DNA from: JALCSJ01 sp036788835
GTDB taxonomy: Bacteria > Bacillota > Negativicutes > Acidaminococcales > Acidaminococcaceae
Assembly: GCA_036788835.1 (NCBI GenBank)
Contig: DAIQMR010000029.1
Location: 1-23,426, forward strand
DNA length: 23,426 nt
Direction of reading: 5' to 3'
Position numbers and translations under genes: made by a program. Under the pieces are notes generated by a model. The model was not told where the DNA came from. It ran no database searches and saw nothing but the letters and a program-made list of their open reading frames with translations. Positions 1-7,129 of this stretch are shown piece after piece (the first letter of the stretch is position 1; each line of letters begins with the position of its first letter).

Positions 1-59
1 ATTTACCAAACTAATGAAGTGTCGTCGCTATGATTATATTAAACATGAAAATACGGATA

Positions 60-110
60 AAAACAATGTCGTGAGTCCGCCAAAGGGTGGCGGACTCACG
101 ACATTGTTTT
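60..110. repeat. Perfect long palindrome, dispersed repeat and possible terminator
   Basis: Two 22-bp arms (60-81 and 89-110) pair perfectly around a 7-nt loop. The inner 14 bp of the arm, GTCGTGAGTCCGCC, recur as a second full palindrome at 5364-5398 and as a half copy at 132-146. The 3' side runs into a T-rich tract (107-116), so on the + strand it could terminate transcription arriving from left of the window. The recurrence and its position upstream of genes suggest a dispersed intergenic repeat. Positions 1-59 show no recognisable gene. Confidence 0.8.
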
Positions 111-131
111 TATTTTGCCGGCTTTTTGGGG

Positions 132-166
132 GTCGTGAATCCGCCATAAACAAATTTTTACCCCTT
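132..166 (+). repeat. Half copy of the palindromic repeat plus ATTTTTACCCCTT box
   Basis: GTCGTGAATCCGCCA (132-146) matches one arm of the palindromic repeat with a single G-to-A change. It is followed by ATTTTTACCCCTT (154-166). The same 13-mer occurs on the minus strand at 5349-5361, again between the repeat and the start of the next gene. In both places 57 nt separate the box from the start codon. Confidence 0.65.
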
Positions 167-184
167 ATTTTCATGGTTTATAGT
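157..184 (+). promoter_or_regulatory. Candidate promoter of the secreted-protein gene
   Basis: TTTACC (157-162) and TATAGT (179-184) are spaced by 16 nt. An overlapping TATAAT lies at 184-189 but has no well-spaced -35. The assignment is approximate. Confidence 0.4.
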
Positions 185-223
185 ATAATATAGCTGAACT
201 TTTAATTTTTGGGAGGGATTTTT

Positions 224-943
224 GTGTTTAAGAAAATAGGCATTGGCTTGGTAGCCAGCTTTATATTTATGGGCAGTACGGCTCTGGCAGCGGCTTCCAC
301 CTGGCAATATGTGCGCGATGAAGGCGGCAACAGGGTTTATTTGGACACGGCTTCCATCAATAGGAAGGGGACACTGCTTTCCGTAACAGAAAAACAGGAT
401 ATAACAGGAAGCAAAGGTGCTAAAAGCAGGTTGATTTATAAGCAATTCGATACAAAAAACCATCAATGGCGTACTACAGGCGTGGAAGTATTGAACGCTA
501 AGGGTAGAAAACTGGCAAGTCAGAGAAAGCATAGCAAGTGGAAAAAAATTGCCACAGGCAGTCAAGCGGCAACAGATGCGCAAATATACACAAATTATGC
601 CCAGATGCAGGGACCTTGGTCCTATGTAAAAGATATTGGCAGTACTGCCGCCAAATTTTTCAATCCTTCTTCCTTGAAAAAGGGTAAACAAGACAGTCTG
701 GAAGTTTGGGAAAAACTGGATTTGAAAAAGGAAACAGGGGGAGTGAAAGTGATTCTTTCTCATGTCCGTTATTTTGTAAAGACGGGCAAGGCCAGCACAT
801 TGTACAATTGTGAATTCAATAGCAAGGGACAACTGGTGAAGGCTGGCCCGGCAGTGGATGAATGGGGCGTGTCCGATGACACATACGGTGAATACATTGG
901 TACAGAGTTAGCCAAGTACTATGGCAGTAACCGGAAAAAATAA
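224..943 (+). CDS. Secreted two-domain protein of unknown function
   Basis: I do not recognise a function. The likely start is GTG at 224, preceded by GGGAGG (211-216) at 7 nt. An upstream in-frame TTG at 209 would lie inside that site. The 239-aa product begins with a signal peptide: FKKIG basic end, a hydrophobic stretch to about residue 20, and an ALA-AA cleavage region near residues 20-24. The mature part looks like two copies of one domain. The first opens at W27 (WQYVRDEGG) and the second at W132 (WSYVKDIGS), and each is followed by a 'Y/F..(T/P)SS/ASI...L.V.EK.D' pattern. This layout resembles small periplasmic or surface proteins of the adhesin-E-like type, but that is a guess from overall shape. 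It is monocistronic, between repeats, and faces the CoA-transferase operon. Confidence 0.7.
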   Translation: MFKKIGIGLVASFIFMGSTALAAASTWQYVRDEGGNRVYLDTASINRKGTLLSVTEKQDITGSKGAKSRLIYKQFDTKNHQWRTTGVEVLNAKGRKLASQRKHSKWKKIATGSQAATDAQIYTNYAQMQGPWSYVKDIGSTAAKFFNPSSLKKGKQDSLEVWEKLDLKKETGGVKVILSHVRYFVKTGKASTLYNCEFNSKGQLVKAGPAVDEWGVSDDTYGEYIGTELAKYYGSNRKK

Positions 944-946
944 GAA

Positions 947-978
947 AAAGAGTAAAAAGAATACAAAGAGTAAAAAGA
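947..978 (+). repeat. Short direct repeat after the secreted-protein gene
   Basis: AAAGAGTAAAAAGA occurs twice (947-960 and 965-978), offset by 18 bp. The second copy runs into the left arm of the palindrome at 972-1062. It is simple A-rich sequence and may have arisen by slippage. Confidence 0.55.
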
Positions 979-1062
979 GAGTGTTACAAAGGGGACAGGC
1001 ACCTCTAGTCACATAAAAACCATGTGACAGAGGAGTCAGTCCCCTTTTGTAATACTCTTTTT
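972..1062. terminator. Long imperfect palindrome, probable bidirectional terminator
   Basis: Left arm 972-1014 and right arm 1022-1062 pair imperfectly around a 7-nt loop (1015-1021). The core arms contain GGGGACAGGCACCTCT and AGAGGAGTCAGTCCCC, then GTCACAT/ATGTGAC at the loop. A/T tracts flank both ends, and the element lies between two converging genes, so it can end transcription from both sides. The length and the GGGGAC...GTCCCC core suggest a REP-like dispersed repeat reused as a terminator. Confidence 0.7.
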
Positions 1063-2575
1063 ATTTTTCTTCCATAGTTCCGGTGTTAAGGAAGCGTTGA
1101 TGCCAACTGAGGGCATCTTTGAGCACATGAGGGATGTGCGCTGAATGGGTAACTTCTATTGCTTTATTGAGGTAAGCAGTTAATGCCTCTCTGTATTGAG
1201 GATGGGCACAAGAACTGATAATCAATCTAGCTCTTTCTATGGGAGCCAAACCACGGAGATCCGCTAAGCCTTGTTCTGTACAAAGTACCTGCACATCATG
1301 TTCGGTGTGGTCTACATGTGAACACATTGGCACGATAGAACTGATTGCTCCTTTTTTGGCAATGGAAGGTGTGCAAAAAATTGACAGATAGGCAGCACGG
1401 GCGAAATCACCGGCTCCTCCTATACCATTCATAACTTTAGTTCCACAGACATGGGAAGAATTCACATTGCCGTAAATATCTGCCTCGAGAGCCGTATTTA
1501 TAGAAATAACGCCAAGGCGTCTTATAACTTCAGGATTGTTGGAGATTTCCTGAGGCCTCAATACAATCTTATCTTTGTAAGCGGCAAGATTAGCAAAGAA
1601 CCGCTGGGTTCCCTCGGGAGAAGTGCTAATCGCAGTGGTAGAAATCTTATGGATTTTACCTGCATCGATTAAATCCAGCATGCCGTCTTGGAGTACTTCT
1701 GTATAAACTGAAAGATTCGTGAAGGAACTGTGCTGCAGACCGGTAAAAACAGCATTGGCCACAGAGCCGACACCGGACTGGAGAGGCAGCAGATTAGGGG
1801 GTAGAGCTCCTTTGCCAACTTCTTCCTGAAGGAATCGTATAATATGACTGCTCATGGTCTTGGCATCCTGGTCCACCGCACCCAAAGCTTTTCCCGGATC
1901 GGGAATATTACAGGGTACAATGGCGGCAATCTTTTCCCAGCCGCATTTAATATAGGGACTTCCTATCCGGTCACCGGCACTGGTAATGGGGATGGGATGA
2001 CGATGAGGGGGATTCAAGGGTTCGTAAATATCATGCATGCCGGTTAGCTCCACCGGCTTTGTTACATTAATCTCAACAATTACTTTTTCTGCCTTGCTGA
2101 CCATGGTAGGAACTGCTCCCAGAGACGTTGTAGGTATAATGTCACCAGAGGGAGTGAGGGCCGCAGCCTCCACAATAGCTACTGCCATTTTACCCAAAAA
2201 ACCGCTGCGCAGCTGCTGGGGCATAACACTTAAATGCATATCTACATAGGCAATATTGCCTGTGTTAATTTGCTCACGCAGGTCGTTATTGCTTTGGTAG
2301 GGATAACGACGGCTGATGCCGCCTGCTCTGGTTAAAGCTCCGTCCAAGGGATCACCGACGCTGGCTCCTGTGCAAAGCTGAATAGTGAAATGTTCTTTTT
2401 CCATACGTTTGGCCAAGGCCAGGGGGACAGCCTTGGGATAGCCTGTGGGGGTGAAACCACTCATTCCAACCAGGTCAGAGGGATGGATTAACAAAGCGGC
2501 TTTTTCCGGCGTGGTGACTAAGGATAAATATTTTTTGTCGCCAAGGCGTGATGTTATATCTGGTACGGAAATCAT
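1061..2575 (-). CDS. Acetyl-CoA hydrolase/transferase family CoA-transferase (Cat1/succinate CoA-transferase type)
   Basis: Transfers CoA between short carboxylic acids, typically succinyl-CoA or propionyl-CoA to acetate or succinate, through a glutamyl-CoA thioester. The 504-aa length matches class I enzymes of the Cat1/AarC/ScpC group. The catalytic glutamate is Glu293 in YTEVLQDG (residues 291-298), corresponding to Glu294 of Acetobacter AarC. The glycine-rich oxyanion region is GIGGAGD (384-390), followed by SIVPMCSHVDHTEHDV and TEQGLADLRG, hallmarks of the family. It is the last gene of the kor operon and overlaps korC by 4 bp, so translation is coupled. Downstream of a 2-oxoglutarate oxidoreductase the natural donor would be succinyl-CoA. 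The acceptor (acetate, propionate or another acid) cannot be read from sequence. Confidence 0.92.
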   Translation of the reverse strand: MISVPDITSRLGDKKYLSLVTTPEKAALLIHPSDLVGMSGFTPTGYPKAVPLALAKRMEKEHFTIQLCTGASVGDPLDGALTRAGGISRRYPYQSNNDLREQINTGNIAYVDMHLSVMPQQLRSGFLGKMAVAIVEAAALTPSGDIIPTTSLGAVPTMVSKAEKVIVEINVTKPVELTGMHDIYEPLNPPHRHPIPITSAGDRIGSPYIKCGWEKIAAIVPCNIPDPGKALGAVDQDAKTMSSHIIRFLQEEVGKGALPPNLLPLQSGVGSVANAVFTGLQHSSFTNLSVYTEVLQDGMLDLIDAGKIHKISTTAISTSPEGTQRFFANLAAYKDKIVLRPQEISNNPEVIRRLGVISINTALEADIYGNVNSSHVCGTKVMNGIGGAGDFARAAYLSIFCTPSIAKKGAISSIVPMCSHVDHTEHDVQVLCTEQGLADLRGLAPIERARLIISSCAHPQYREALTAYLNKAIEVTHSAHIPHVLKDALSWHQRFLNTGTMEEK

Positions 2576-3120
2576 TGCATAACCTCCCTGGCGGCATTGA
2601 CTCCGGCGTTGAAGGCTTTTTCGTTAGCTGCTTTCAGGGAAGGCTTGAAATGATCCAATACAGCTTTCTTCACATGGTCAATATCGATTACACCGGATAA
2701 GGCGGCTGTAGCCCCAATGGCCACAACATTAGACGCCAATGTACTTCCGGTGGTTTCTTCGGCGATTTGAGTCAAGGGAATAGAGTAGAGGTTCTTAATA
2801 CCGGGAGGAATCTTGCGCACAAAGCGAGGGTCAATAAGTAAAGTACCATCTTTGTGCATGTCCCCATGATATTTATCGCAGGCTTGTTGGGACATGGCTA
2901 CGACAAAGTGTGGATTCCGTACTGCCGGATAATTAATAGGATGGGGAGAAACAATTAGCTCGCTGCGACAGGCACCGCCTCTGGCCTCAGGACCGTAAGA
3001 ACGTGTGAGAACAATTTCTTTGCCCGCTATTTTACCGGCTGCTTCTGCAAAAATATCTCCCATCAGCATTAAACCTTGACCACCTGCACCTCCAAATCTA
3101 AATTCATATTGTGTAGACAT
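2572..3120 (-). CDS. korC: 2-oxoacid:ferredoxin oxidoreductase, gamma subunit (KorC-like)
   Basis: Gamma subunit of the pyruvate/2-oxoacid:ferredoxin oxidoreductase family; the gamma domain takes part in CoA binding. The 182-aa product has the family's N-terminal GGAGGQG (residues 10-16) and the SYGPEARGGACRSE segment (41-54) typical of the Kor branch. It starts 1 nt after the korB stop and its own stop overlaps the CoA-transferase start by 4 bp (ATGA type). It should act as a cytosolic complex with the alpha, beta and ferredoxin-like subunits encoded just upstream. 2-Oxoglutarate is the likely substrate, judged from KorA/KorB sequence style and the adjacent CoA-transferase. Confidence 0.88.
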   Translation of the reverse strand: MSTQYEFRFGGAGGQGLMLMGDIFAEAAGKIAGKEIVLTRSYGPEARGGACRSELIVSPHPINYPAVRNPHFVVAMSQQACDKYHGDMHKDGTLLIDPRFVRKIPPGIKNLYSIPLTQIAEETTGSTLASNVVAIGATAALSGVIDIDHVKKAVLDHFKPSLKAANEKAFNAGVNAAREVMQ

Positions 3121-3121
3121 A

Positions 3122-3949
3122 TTAAATCGCTCCTTTCGCTTTCGCCATTAAGTTCTTGTAACGATAGGTGTATTCTTCTCTGTCTTTATTTTCTACAAAC
3201 TTGCCGATAACAAGCTTTCCTGCCAGTTCTTCTGGGTTCATTTTTGCAGCCTGAGCCAGAGGTACACTGTTCTTTTGTAAATTCATCAACATTTCGGCAG
3301 CATCACCCTTTTTGTTTAATCGTCCAAACAGCGTGGGGCAGGTAGCAATGGCTTCTACTACAGAAAAGCCTTTGTGCATAATGCCTTGAGCTATAAGATT
3401 GGTCAACATAGGGGCATGATAGACGGTGGCACGGGCCACAAATGAGGCACCGGCTGCCTCTGCCAGTTTGCATATGTCAAAGGGGTCATCAATGTTGCCA
3501 TATACGGTTGTTTTAGTTTTGGCCCCGGTGGGGGTGGTGGGTGAATATTGTCCACCTGTCATGCCATAGTTGTCATTATTAAAGACAATGGTGGTAATAT
3601 CAATATTGCGCCGGCAGGCATGTATAAAATGATTCCCGCCAATGGCTGTACAATCACCATCACCTGTTACCACGATAACCTTTAAATCAGGGTCATACAT
3701 TTTCACTCCTGTAGCATAGGCAATAGCACGGCCGTGATTTGTGTGCAGGCCGCAAAAGTCTAGATAGCCATTGGCTCTGCTGGAACAGCCTATACCTGCG
3801 ACTACCACGATTTTATTTTGGTCAAGGCTGGTTTTCTCAATGGCACGAATTAAAGAATTGATGACAATGCCATTACCACATCCAGGGCACCACATGTGCG
3901 GCAATTTTTCTGATCTTAAAAACTTATCAAAGACATGTTGTTCCGTCAT
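3122..3949 (-). CDS. korB: 2-oxoacid:ferredoxin oxidoreductase, beta (TPP) subunit (KorB-like)
   Basis: Carries thiamine pyrophosphate and a [4Fe-4S] cluster, and decarboxylates the 2-oxoacid. In the 275-aa product the TPP/Mg motif is GDGD (residues 96-99) followed by NN (124-125) in FNNDNYGMTGGQ. The cluster cysteines are visible as WCPGCG (Cys21, Cys24), GIGCSSR (Cys55) and TCPTLFGR (Cys204). The CPTLFGRLNKKG segment is characteristic of 2-oxoglutarate enzymes rather than pyruvate or branched-chain ones. The start overlaps the korA stop by 4 bp. A paralogous TPP subunit is encoded at 18083-18838 with clearly different sequence, which argues for a different substrate. Confidence 0.92.
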   Translation of the reverse strand: MTEQHVFDKFLRSEKLPHMWCPGCGNGIVINSLIRAIEKTSLDQNKIVVVAGIGCSSRANGYLDFCGLHTNHGRAIAYATGVKMYDPDLKVIVVTGDGDCTAIGGNHFIHACRRNIDITTIVFNNDNYGMTGGQYSPTTPTGAKTKTTVYGNIDDPFDICKLAEAAGASFVARATVYHAPMLTNLIAQGIMHKGFSVVEAIATCPTLFGRLNKKGDAAEMLMNLQKNSVPLAQAAKMNPEELAGKLVIGKFVENKDREEYTYRYKNLMAKAKGAI

Positions 3950-5085
3950 TTTACTGCCTCCTTCTTGATGTCGCTTAAAACTTTATCGGCAGTGATGATT
4001 TGCCCGTCATTTTGAGTTAATTTAGAAACCGGGGTATTTCCAGAGGTTTCCCGTACAGCGTGGAAAAGTTGCCCTTCGTTCATTTCCGCAACGATTACCT
4101 TTTTTGCTTTAGAACAGAGCTCTCTGAGCCTTTTATAAGGGAAAGGCCAAATGGTAATAGGACGGAACACCCCTGCCTTGATTCCTAGGGCACGGGCCTC
4201 TTTCACGGCCTCTTTGGCAGATCTGGATACCAGTCCTATGGATACTAATAAGAGCTCTGCATCGGCAGTGAGAAACTCTTCGTTAGATTCTATTTCCGCC
4301 AAATTGTTATTTAGTTTAGAATGGAGCCTCTTGATCTGTGCTTCAATCATCCCGGGATTTCCTCTGATGGGGAATCCTGTTTCATCGTGGGCCAAACCAC
4401 TCACATACCAACGATAGCCATCGCCAAAAGATGCCATAGGCGGGATACCCGTTCCATCATCTGTATATGGCTGGTATTCTTCCTGGCTCACGATTGGAGC
4501 TTTACGGGTTTCCAGTTTCAGCTCGCCGGCAGATGGGATTCTGATTCGTTCACTCATATGAGCCAGCATGGCATCAGATAACATGATAACCGGAGTGCGG
4601 AATTTTTCCGCTAAATTAAATGCACGAATTGTTTCTGTATAGACTTCTCCTACAGATTCGGGGACTAAGGCGATAATGGGCCGGTCTCCGTGAGAGCCCC
4701 ACTTTGCCTGCATAATGTCGCCCTGTGCTGCTACAGTAGCCACGCCTTGGCAAGGTCCCTGGCGTACAGCATCAACTAGTACCAAAGGTATTTCTGCTAC
4801 GATGCCAAAGCTAAGATTTTCCTGCATCAGGGTAAACCCGGGACCGCTGGTGGCTGTCATAGCTTTGGCCCCGGCGCAGGAAGCACCGATAACCGCAGCA
4901 ATGGAAGCCAATTCGTCTTCCATTTGCATGAAGGTTCCTCCTACCTGCGGTAATATTTCAGATGAAATTTCTGCTATTTCTGTAGCAGGTGTAATGGGAT
5001 ATCCTGCAAAAAAACGCATTCCCGCAGCAATGGCTGCTTTGGCGCAGGCTTCGTTCCCGGTCATGATTGCATATTCTTCTTTCAT
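3946..5085 (-). CDS. korA: 2-oxoacid:ferredoxin oxidoreductase, alpha subunit (KorA-like)
   Basis: Provides the pyrimidine-binding side of the TPP site. The 379-aa protein has GYPITPATE (residues 28-36), ATSGPGFTLMQE, the AAQGDIMQAKWGSHGD segment and a C-terminal transketolase-like domain with RPITIWPFP. The SHGDRPIIALVP run is typical of 2-oxoglutarate oxidoreductases, while the second copy in this window has KGGGHGDY instead. The ATG shares one base with the stop codon of the upstream ferredoxin gene (TAATG), and AGGAGG lies 8-10 nt upstream. In anaerobes lacking a complete TCA cycle this enzyme either oxidises 2-oxoglutarate from glutamate or makes it reductively from succinyl-CoA. Direction cannot be decided here. 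Confidence 0.92.
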   Translation of the reverse strand: MKEEYAIMTGNEACAKAAIAAGMRFFAGYPITPATEIAEISSEILPQVGGTFMQMEDELASIAAVIGASCAGAKAMTATSGPGFTLMQENLSFGIVAEIPLVLVDAVRQGPCQGVATVAAQGDIMQAKWGSHGDRPIIALVPESVGEVYTETIRAFNLAEKFRTPVIMLSDAMLAHMSERIRIPSAGELKLETRKAPIVSQEEYQPYTDDGTGIPPMASFGDGYRWYVSGLAHDETGFPIRGNPGMIEAQIKRLHSKLNNNLAEIESNEEFLTADAELLLVSIGLVSRSAKEAVKEARALGIKAGVFRPITIWPFPYKRLRELCSKAKKVIVAEMNEGQLFHAVRETSGNTPVSKLTQNDGQIITADKVLSDIKKEAVK

Positions 5086-5291
5086 TAAACATTCCTCCTA
5101 ATCCTAATAGCAAAATCCGGACACCTTTGTTCGCACATGCCGCAACAAATGCATTGCTCACTATGGGCAAAGATTGGTTTATTATCTATATCCTTAGAAA
5201 AAACAGATTTCGGACATAGGGCAAAACAAATACCGCAGCCTTTGCACAGCTTAGAATCAAAGGAAAAAACAATTTTCCGGTTACTTTCCAT
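5085..5291 (-). CDS. korD: 2x[4Fe-4S] ferredoxin-like delta subunit of the Kor complex
   Basis: A 68-aa protein with two CxxCxxCxxxCP motifs (CKGCGICFALCP and CICCGMCEQRCP), so it should bind two [4Fe-4S] clusters. It would pass electrons from the TPP subunit to free ferredoxin. It is the first gene of the five-gene operon, and its stop codon overlaps the korA start. The ATG at 5291 follows GGGAG at 8 nt. No strong -10/-35 pair is obvious upstream; the ATTTTTACCCCTT box (minus, 5349-5361) and the palindromic repeat lie there. Confidence 0.88.
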   Translation of the reverse strand: MESNRKIVFSFDSKLCKGCGICFALCPKSVFSKDIDNKPIFAHSEQCICCGMCEQRCPDFAIRIRRNV

Positions 5292-5348
5292 ACACTCATC
5301 TCCCTTCTTTCGCGTAATACCATTCCTCGTAATATTTTAACTAACAAA

Positions 5349-5398
5349 AAGGGGTAAAAATAGGTCGTGAGTCCGCCATTTTTTGGCGGACTCACGAC
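5349..5398. repeat. Second copy of the palindromic repeat with adjacent 13-bp box
   Basis: Arms 5364-5378 (GTCGTGAGTCCGCCA) and 5384-5398 pair perfectly around a 5-T loop. Next to it, AAGGGGTAAAAAT (5349-5361) is the exact reverse complement of the box at 154-166. It sits in the divergent region between the kor operon and the exporter gene, so it is not a conventional terminator between convergent genes. Confidence 0.8.
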
Positions 5399-5414
5399 AA
5401 TATGCAGATAAAAT

Positions 5415-5443
5415 TTGAGTTAATAGTAAATTTAGTATACAAT
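5415..5443 (+). promoter_or_regulatory. Candidate promoter of the EamA exporter gene
   Basis: TTGAGT (5415-5420) and TACAAT (5438-5443) with a 17-nt spacer. The predicted transcription start is near 5450, about 40 nt before the ATG. Confidence 0.6.
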
Positions 5444-5488
5444 AGTTGGAAATGAATAAAAGAGAAAAAGAGAATAGGAGAACTATTT

Positions 5489-6376
5489 ATGCACGTGGAA
5501 GGACGCAACAAAGGGATTGCTATGGTTCTGCTGGGGGCAGGGCTATGGGGAGGCTCCAGTACAGCCGTACAATTTCTTTTTACGCAAAAAAATATAAGCC
5601 CGGAGTGGCTTTTGACAGTACGTATGCTGGTAACGGGCTTAGTATTTCTTATTATTTCTTTATATCAAAAAATTCCCATGCTAACCATCTGGAAAGAGGA
5701 TAAGGTTCTCATGGCAAAGTTTTGTGTGTTGGGATTATATCTTATGCAGTATCCGTTTTTCAAGGCAATTGCTCTCAGCAATTCGGTCACGGCTACGGTT
5801 ATTCAGTATTTGATGCCGGGCATCCTCTTAGTTTTCTATTTACACCAGGTCAAGCGCAAACCTAATGGACAGGAAGTTATTGCTGTGGCATTGGCCATCA
5901 TAGGCACCTATTTGTTGGTCACAAAAGGCAGCTGGACCACTTTGGCTATTTCCCCGGAAGGTTTTGCCTGGGCTTTGGCTTCTGCTTTCGGCATGGCTTT
6001 TTATACTGAATATGCCAGAAGACTCCTGATGAAATATTCCTGTGTCCTTGTGTTGGGCTGGGGAAGCCTTCTGTGTTGCGGTTTGTTGGTGCTGACCACC
6101 AGGCCATGGAGCGCGCCTTTTACAGGAATTTTGGACGGGCCGGCTTTTCTGGCACTGAGTATCCTTCTGATTTTAGGAACTTTTGTGGCCTATTATTTGT
6201 ATCTGGAAAGCACTATTTATATTCCCGCTTCGGAAACAGGAGCTTTGGCGGCTTTTGAACCGCTGGCAGCCGCCATCATGGCCATACTTGTTCTACACGT
6301 TTCCTTTGGCTGGGCGGAAACTCTGGGTGCTCTATGCATTGTGACTATGGTTATAGTGTTGGCCAGAAACAAATAA
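5489..6376 (+). CDS. DMT superfamily transporter, EamA/RhaT type
   Basis: A 295-aa membrane protein with about ten hydrophobic segments arranged as two five-helix EamA repeats. The first repeat begins at GIAMVLLGAGLWGGSSTAVQFLF and ends near residue 147. The second begins near GFAWALASAFGMAFYTEY and contains the typical 'ASETGALAAFEPLAAAIMAILVL' type segment, a signature of EamA C-terminal halves. Family members export amino acids and small metabolites; the substrate cannot be inferred. The ATG at 5489 follows AGGAG at 8 nt. It stands alone between the divergent kor operon and the convergent LuxR-type gene, with only 23 nt to the latter and no convincing terminator in the gap. Confidence 0.88.
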   Translation: MHVEGRNKGIAMVLLGAGLWGGSSTAVQFLFTQKNISPEWLLTVRMLVTGLVFLIISLYQKIPMLTIWKEDKVLMAKFCVLGLYLMQYPFFKAIALSNSVTATVIQYLMPGILLVFYLHQVKRKPNGQEVIAVALAIIGTYLLVTKGSWTTLAISPEGFAWALASAFGMAFYTEYARRLLMKYSCVLVLGWGSLLCCGLLVLTTRPWSAPFTGILDGPAFLALSILLILGTFVAYYLYLESTIYIPASETGALAAFEPLAAAIMAILVLHVSFGWAETLGALCIVTMVIVLARNK

Positions 6377-6399
6377 CAAATGGTAAGACGAAAATTATG

Positions 6400-6957
6400 T
6401 TATTCGTAGAATTTCATCAGCAAACTTAGCCGGGACTTGGTCCCGGTTTTTTCGTATATGCTGGTCAGATGCCGCTGGCAGACTCTTTCTGATACCATCA
6501 GATCATGGGAAAGGTCCTTGATTGTGGCATCGGAACAGAGCAGCAGCCGCATGACTTCCTGCTCTTTTTCCGTCAGCCGGAACTTACGGATAAAGATATC
6601 CAAATGTTCCTCCCCCCTGCTAATGGCTGTGCCATAGGCAAAAAGCTGGGCAAAAGCTTTCCCGTCGTTTTTGGGAACTTTTTGTGCATGGTAGGGGAAA
6701 AGCGACTTTTCTTTTTCTGAGAGTTCTTTTTTGTTTTTTCGCCATTGGATAAAATAGCCCAGAAGGATAGTCAGAACCACAATGGTGGGGTAGATAATAA
6801 ACCGGGACGAAGAAAATGTCTTATAAGTCCAAATTCCCCAATGGAATTGGAGCAAGGAACCTATAATCAGACTAATGGCTATTAAAAGCCATAATATACA
6901 AACGAGGGAAATGGCATATCTGTGGGATGAAATAAAGAGTTTTGTTTTTGTGAGCAT
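6400..6957 (-). CDS. Membrane-anchored LuxR-type transcriptional regulator
   Basis: The 185-aa product has two hydrophobic segments (about residues 14-35 and 53-71), a basic linker (QWRKNKK) and a C-terminal LuxR helix-turn-helix (about 126-182) with FRLTEKEQEVMRLLL, the DLSHDLMVSERVCQRHLTSIYEK recognition region and TGTKSRLSLL. The start at 6957 is preferred because GGAGG lies 8 nt upstream; an in-frame ATG at 6975 would put that site inside the gene. There is no sensor, receiver or autoinducer domain, so the short N-terminal hairpin in the membrane may act as the sensing part. The target is unknown; the divergent MarR region and the convergent exporter are candidates. Confidence 0.8.
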   Translation of the reverse strand: MLTKTKLFISSHRYAISLVCILWLLIAISLIIGSLLQFHWGIWTYKTFSSSRFIIYPTIVVLTILLGYFIQWRKNKKELSEKEKSLFPYHAQKVPKNDGKAFAQLFAYGTAISRGEEHLDIFIRKFRLTEKEQEVMRLLLCSDATIKDLSHDLMVSERVCQRHLTSIYEKTGTKSRLSLLMKFYE

Positions 6958-6992
6958 TATTTTCGCCTCCGTCATAAATTTTCCTATGCATT

Positions 6993-7001
6993 ATTATAAC
7001 A
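6993..7001 (-). promoter_or_regulatory. Extended -10 promoter of the LuxR-type gene
   Basis: On the minus strand TGTTATAAT gives a consensus TATAAT (6993-6998) with an upstream TG. No good -35 is seen at 17 nt, as is common for extended -10 promoters. Confidence 0.55.
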
Positions 7002-7032
7002 AAAACAATCCTCTTTATGGGAAAAAGTAAGC

Positions 7033-7047
7033 GTGCACAATGTACAC
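7033..7047. promoter_or_regulatory. Small palindrome in the LuxR/MarR divergent region
   Basis: GTGCACAATGTACAC has 7-bp arms with one mismatch around a central A. It lies about 35 nt upstream of the LuxR-type gene's -10 and about 50 nt upstream of the marR -35. It is a candidate operator; the binding protein is unknown. Confidence 0.4.
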
Positions 7048-7094
7048 TACAAGCCAGAAAGCATACTTTCACTATATTGTATATGTTTTGTATA

Positions 7095-7123
7095 TTGACA
7101 AAAGTGTTTAGTAACTATATACT
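7095..7123 (+). promoter_or_regulatory. Near-consensus promoter of the marR gene
   Basis: TTGACA (7095-7100), 17-nt spacer, TATACT (7118-7123). The expected transcription start, 6-8 nt after the -10, coincides with the ATG at 7130. Confidence 0.8.
7104..7122. promoter_or_regulatory. Operator-like palindrome overlapping the marR promoter
   Basis: GTGTTTAGTAACTATATAC has 9-bp half-sites around a central A with 7/9 matches. It fills the spacer and overlaps the -10. A related sequence on the minus strand at 7725-7743 matches 15 of 19 positions. The size, symmetry and placement are what is expected of a MarR autoregulatory site. Confidence 0.65.
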
Positions 7124-7129
7124 ATAAAC

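Noticed and set aside
158..832. 224-aa open frame on the minus strand opposite the secreted-protein gene
   Set aside because: Cys/Phe-rich low-complexity translation, no ribosome binding site, and it lies opposite a gene with a convincing signal peptide and start.
6376..6400. Terminator between the exporter and the LuxR-type gene
   Set aside because: The 23-nt gap has no stable inverted repeat with a T-tract; transcription may read through or end inside the opposing gene.
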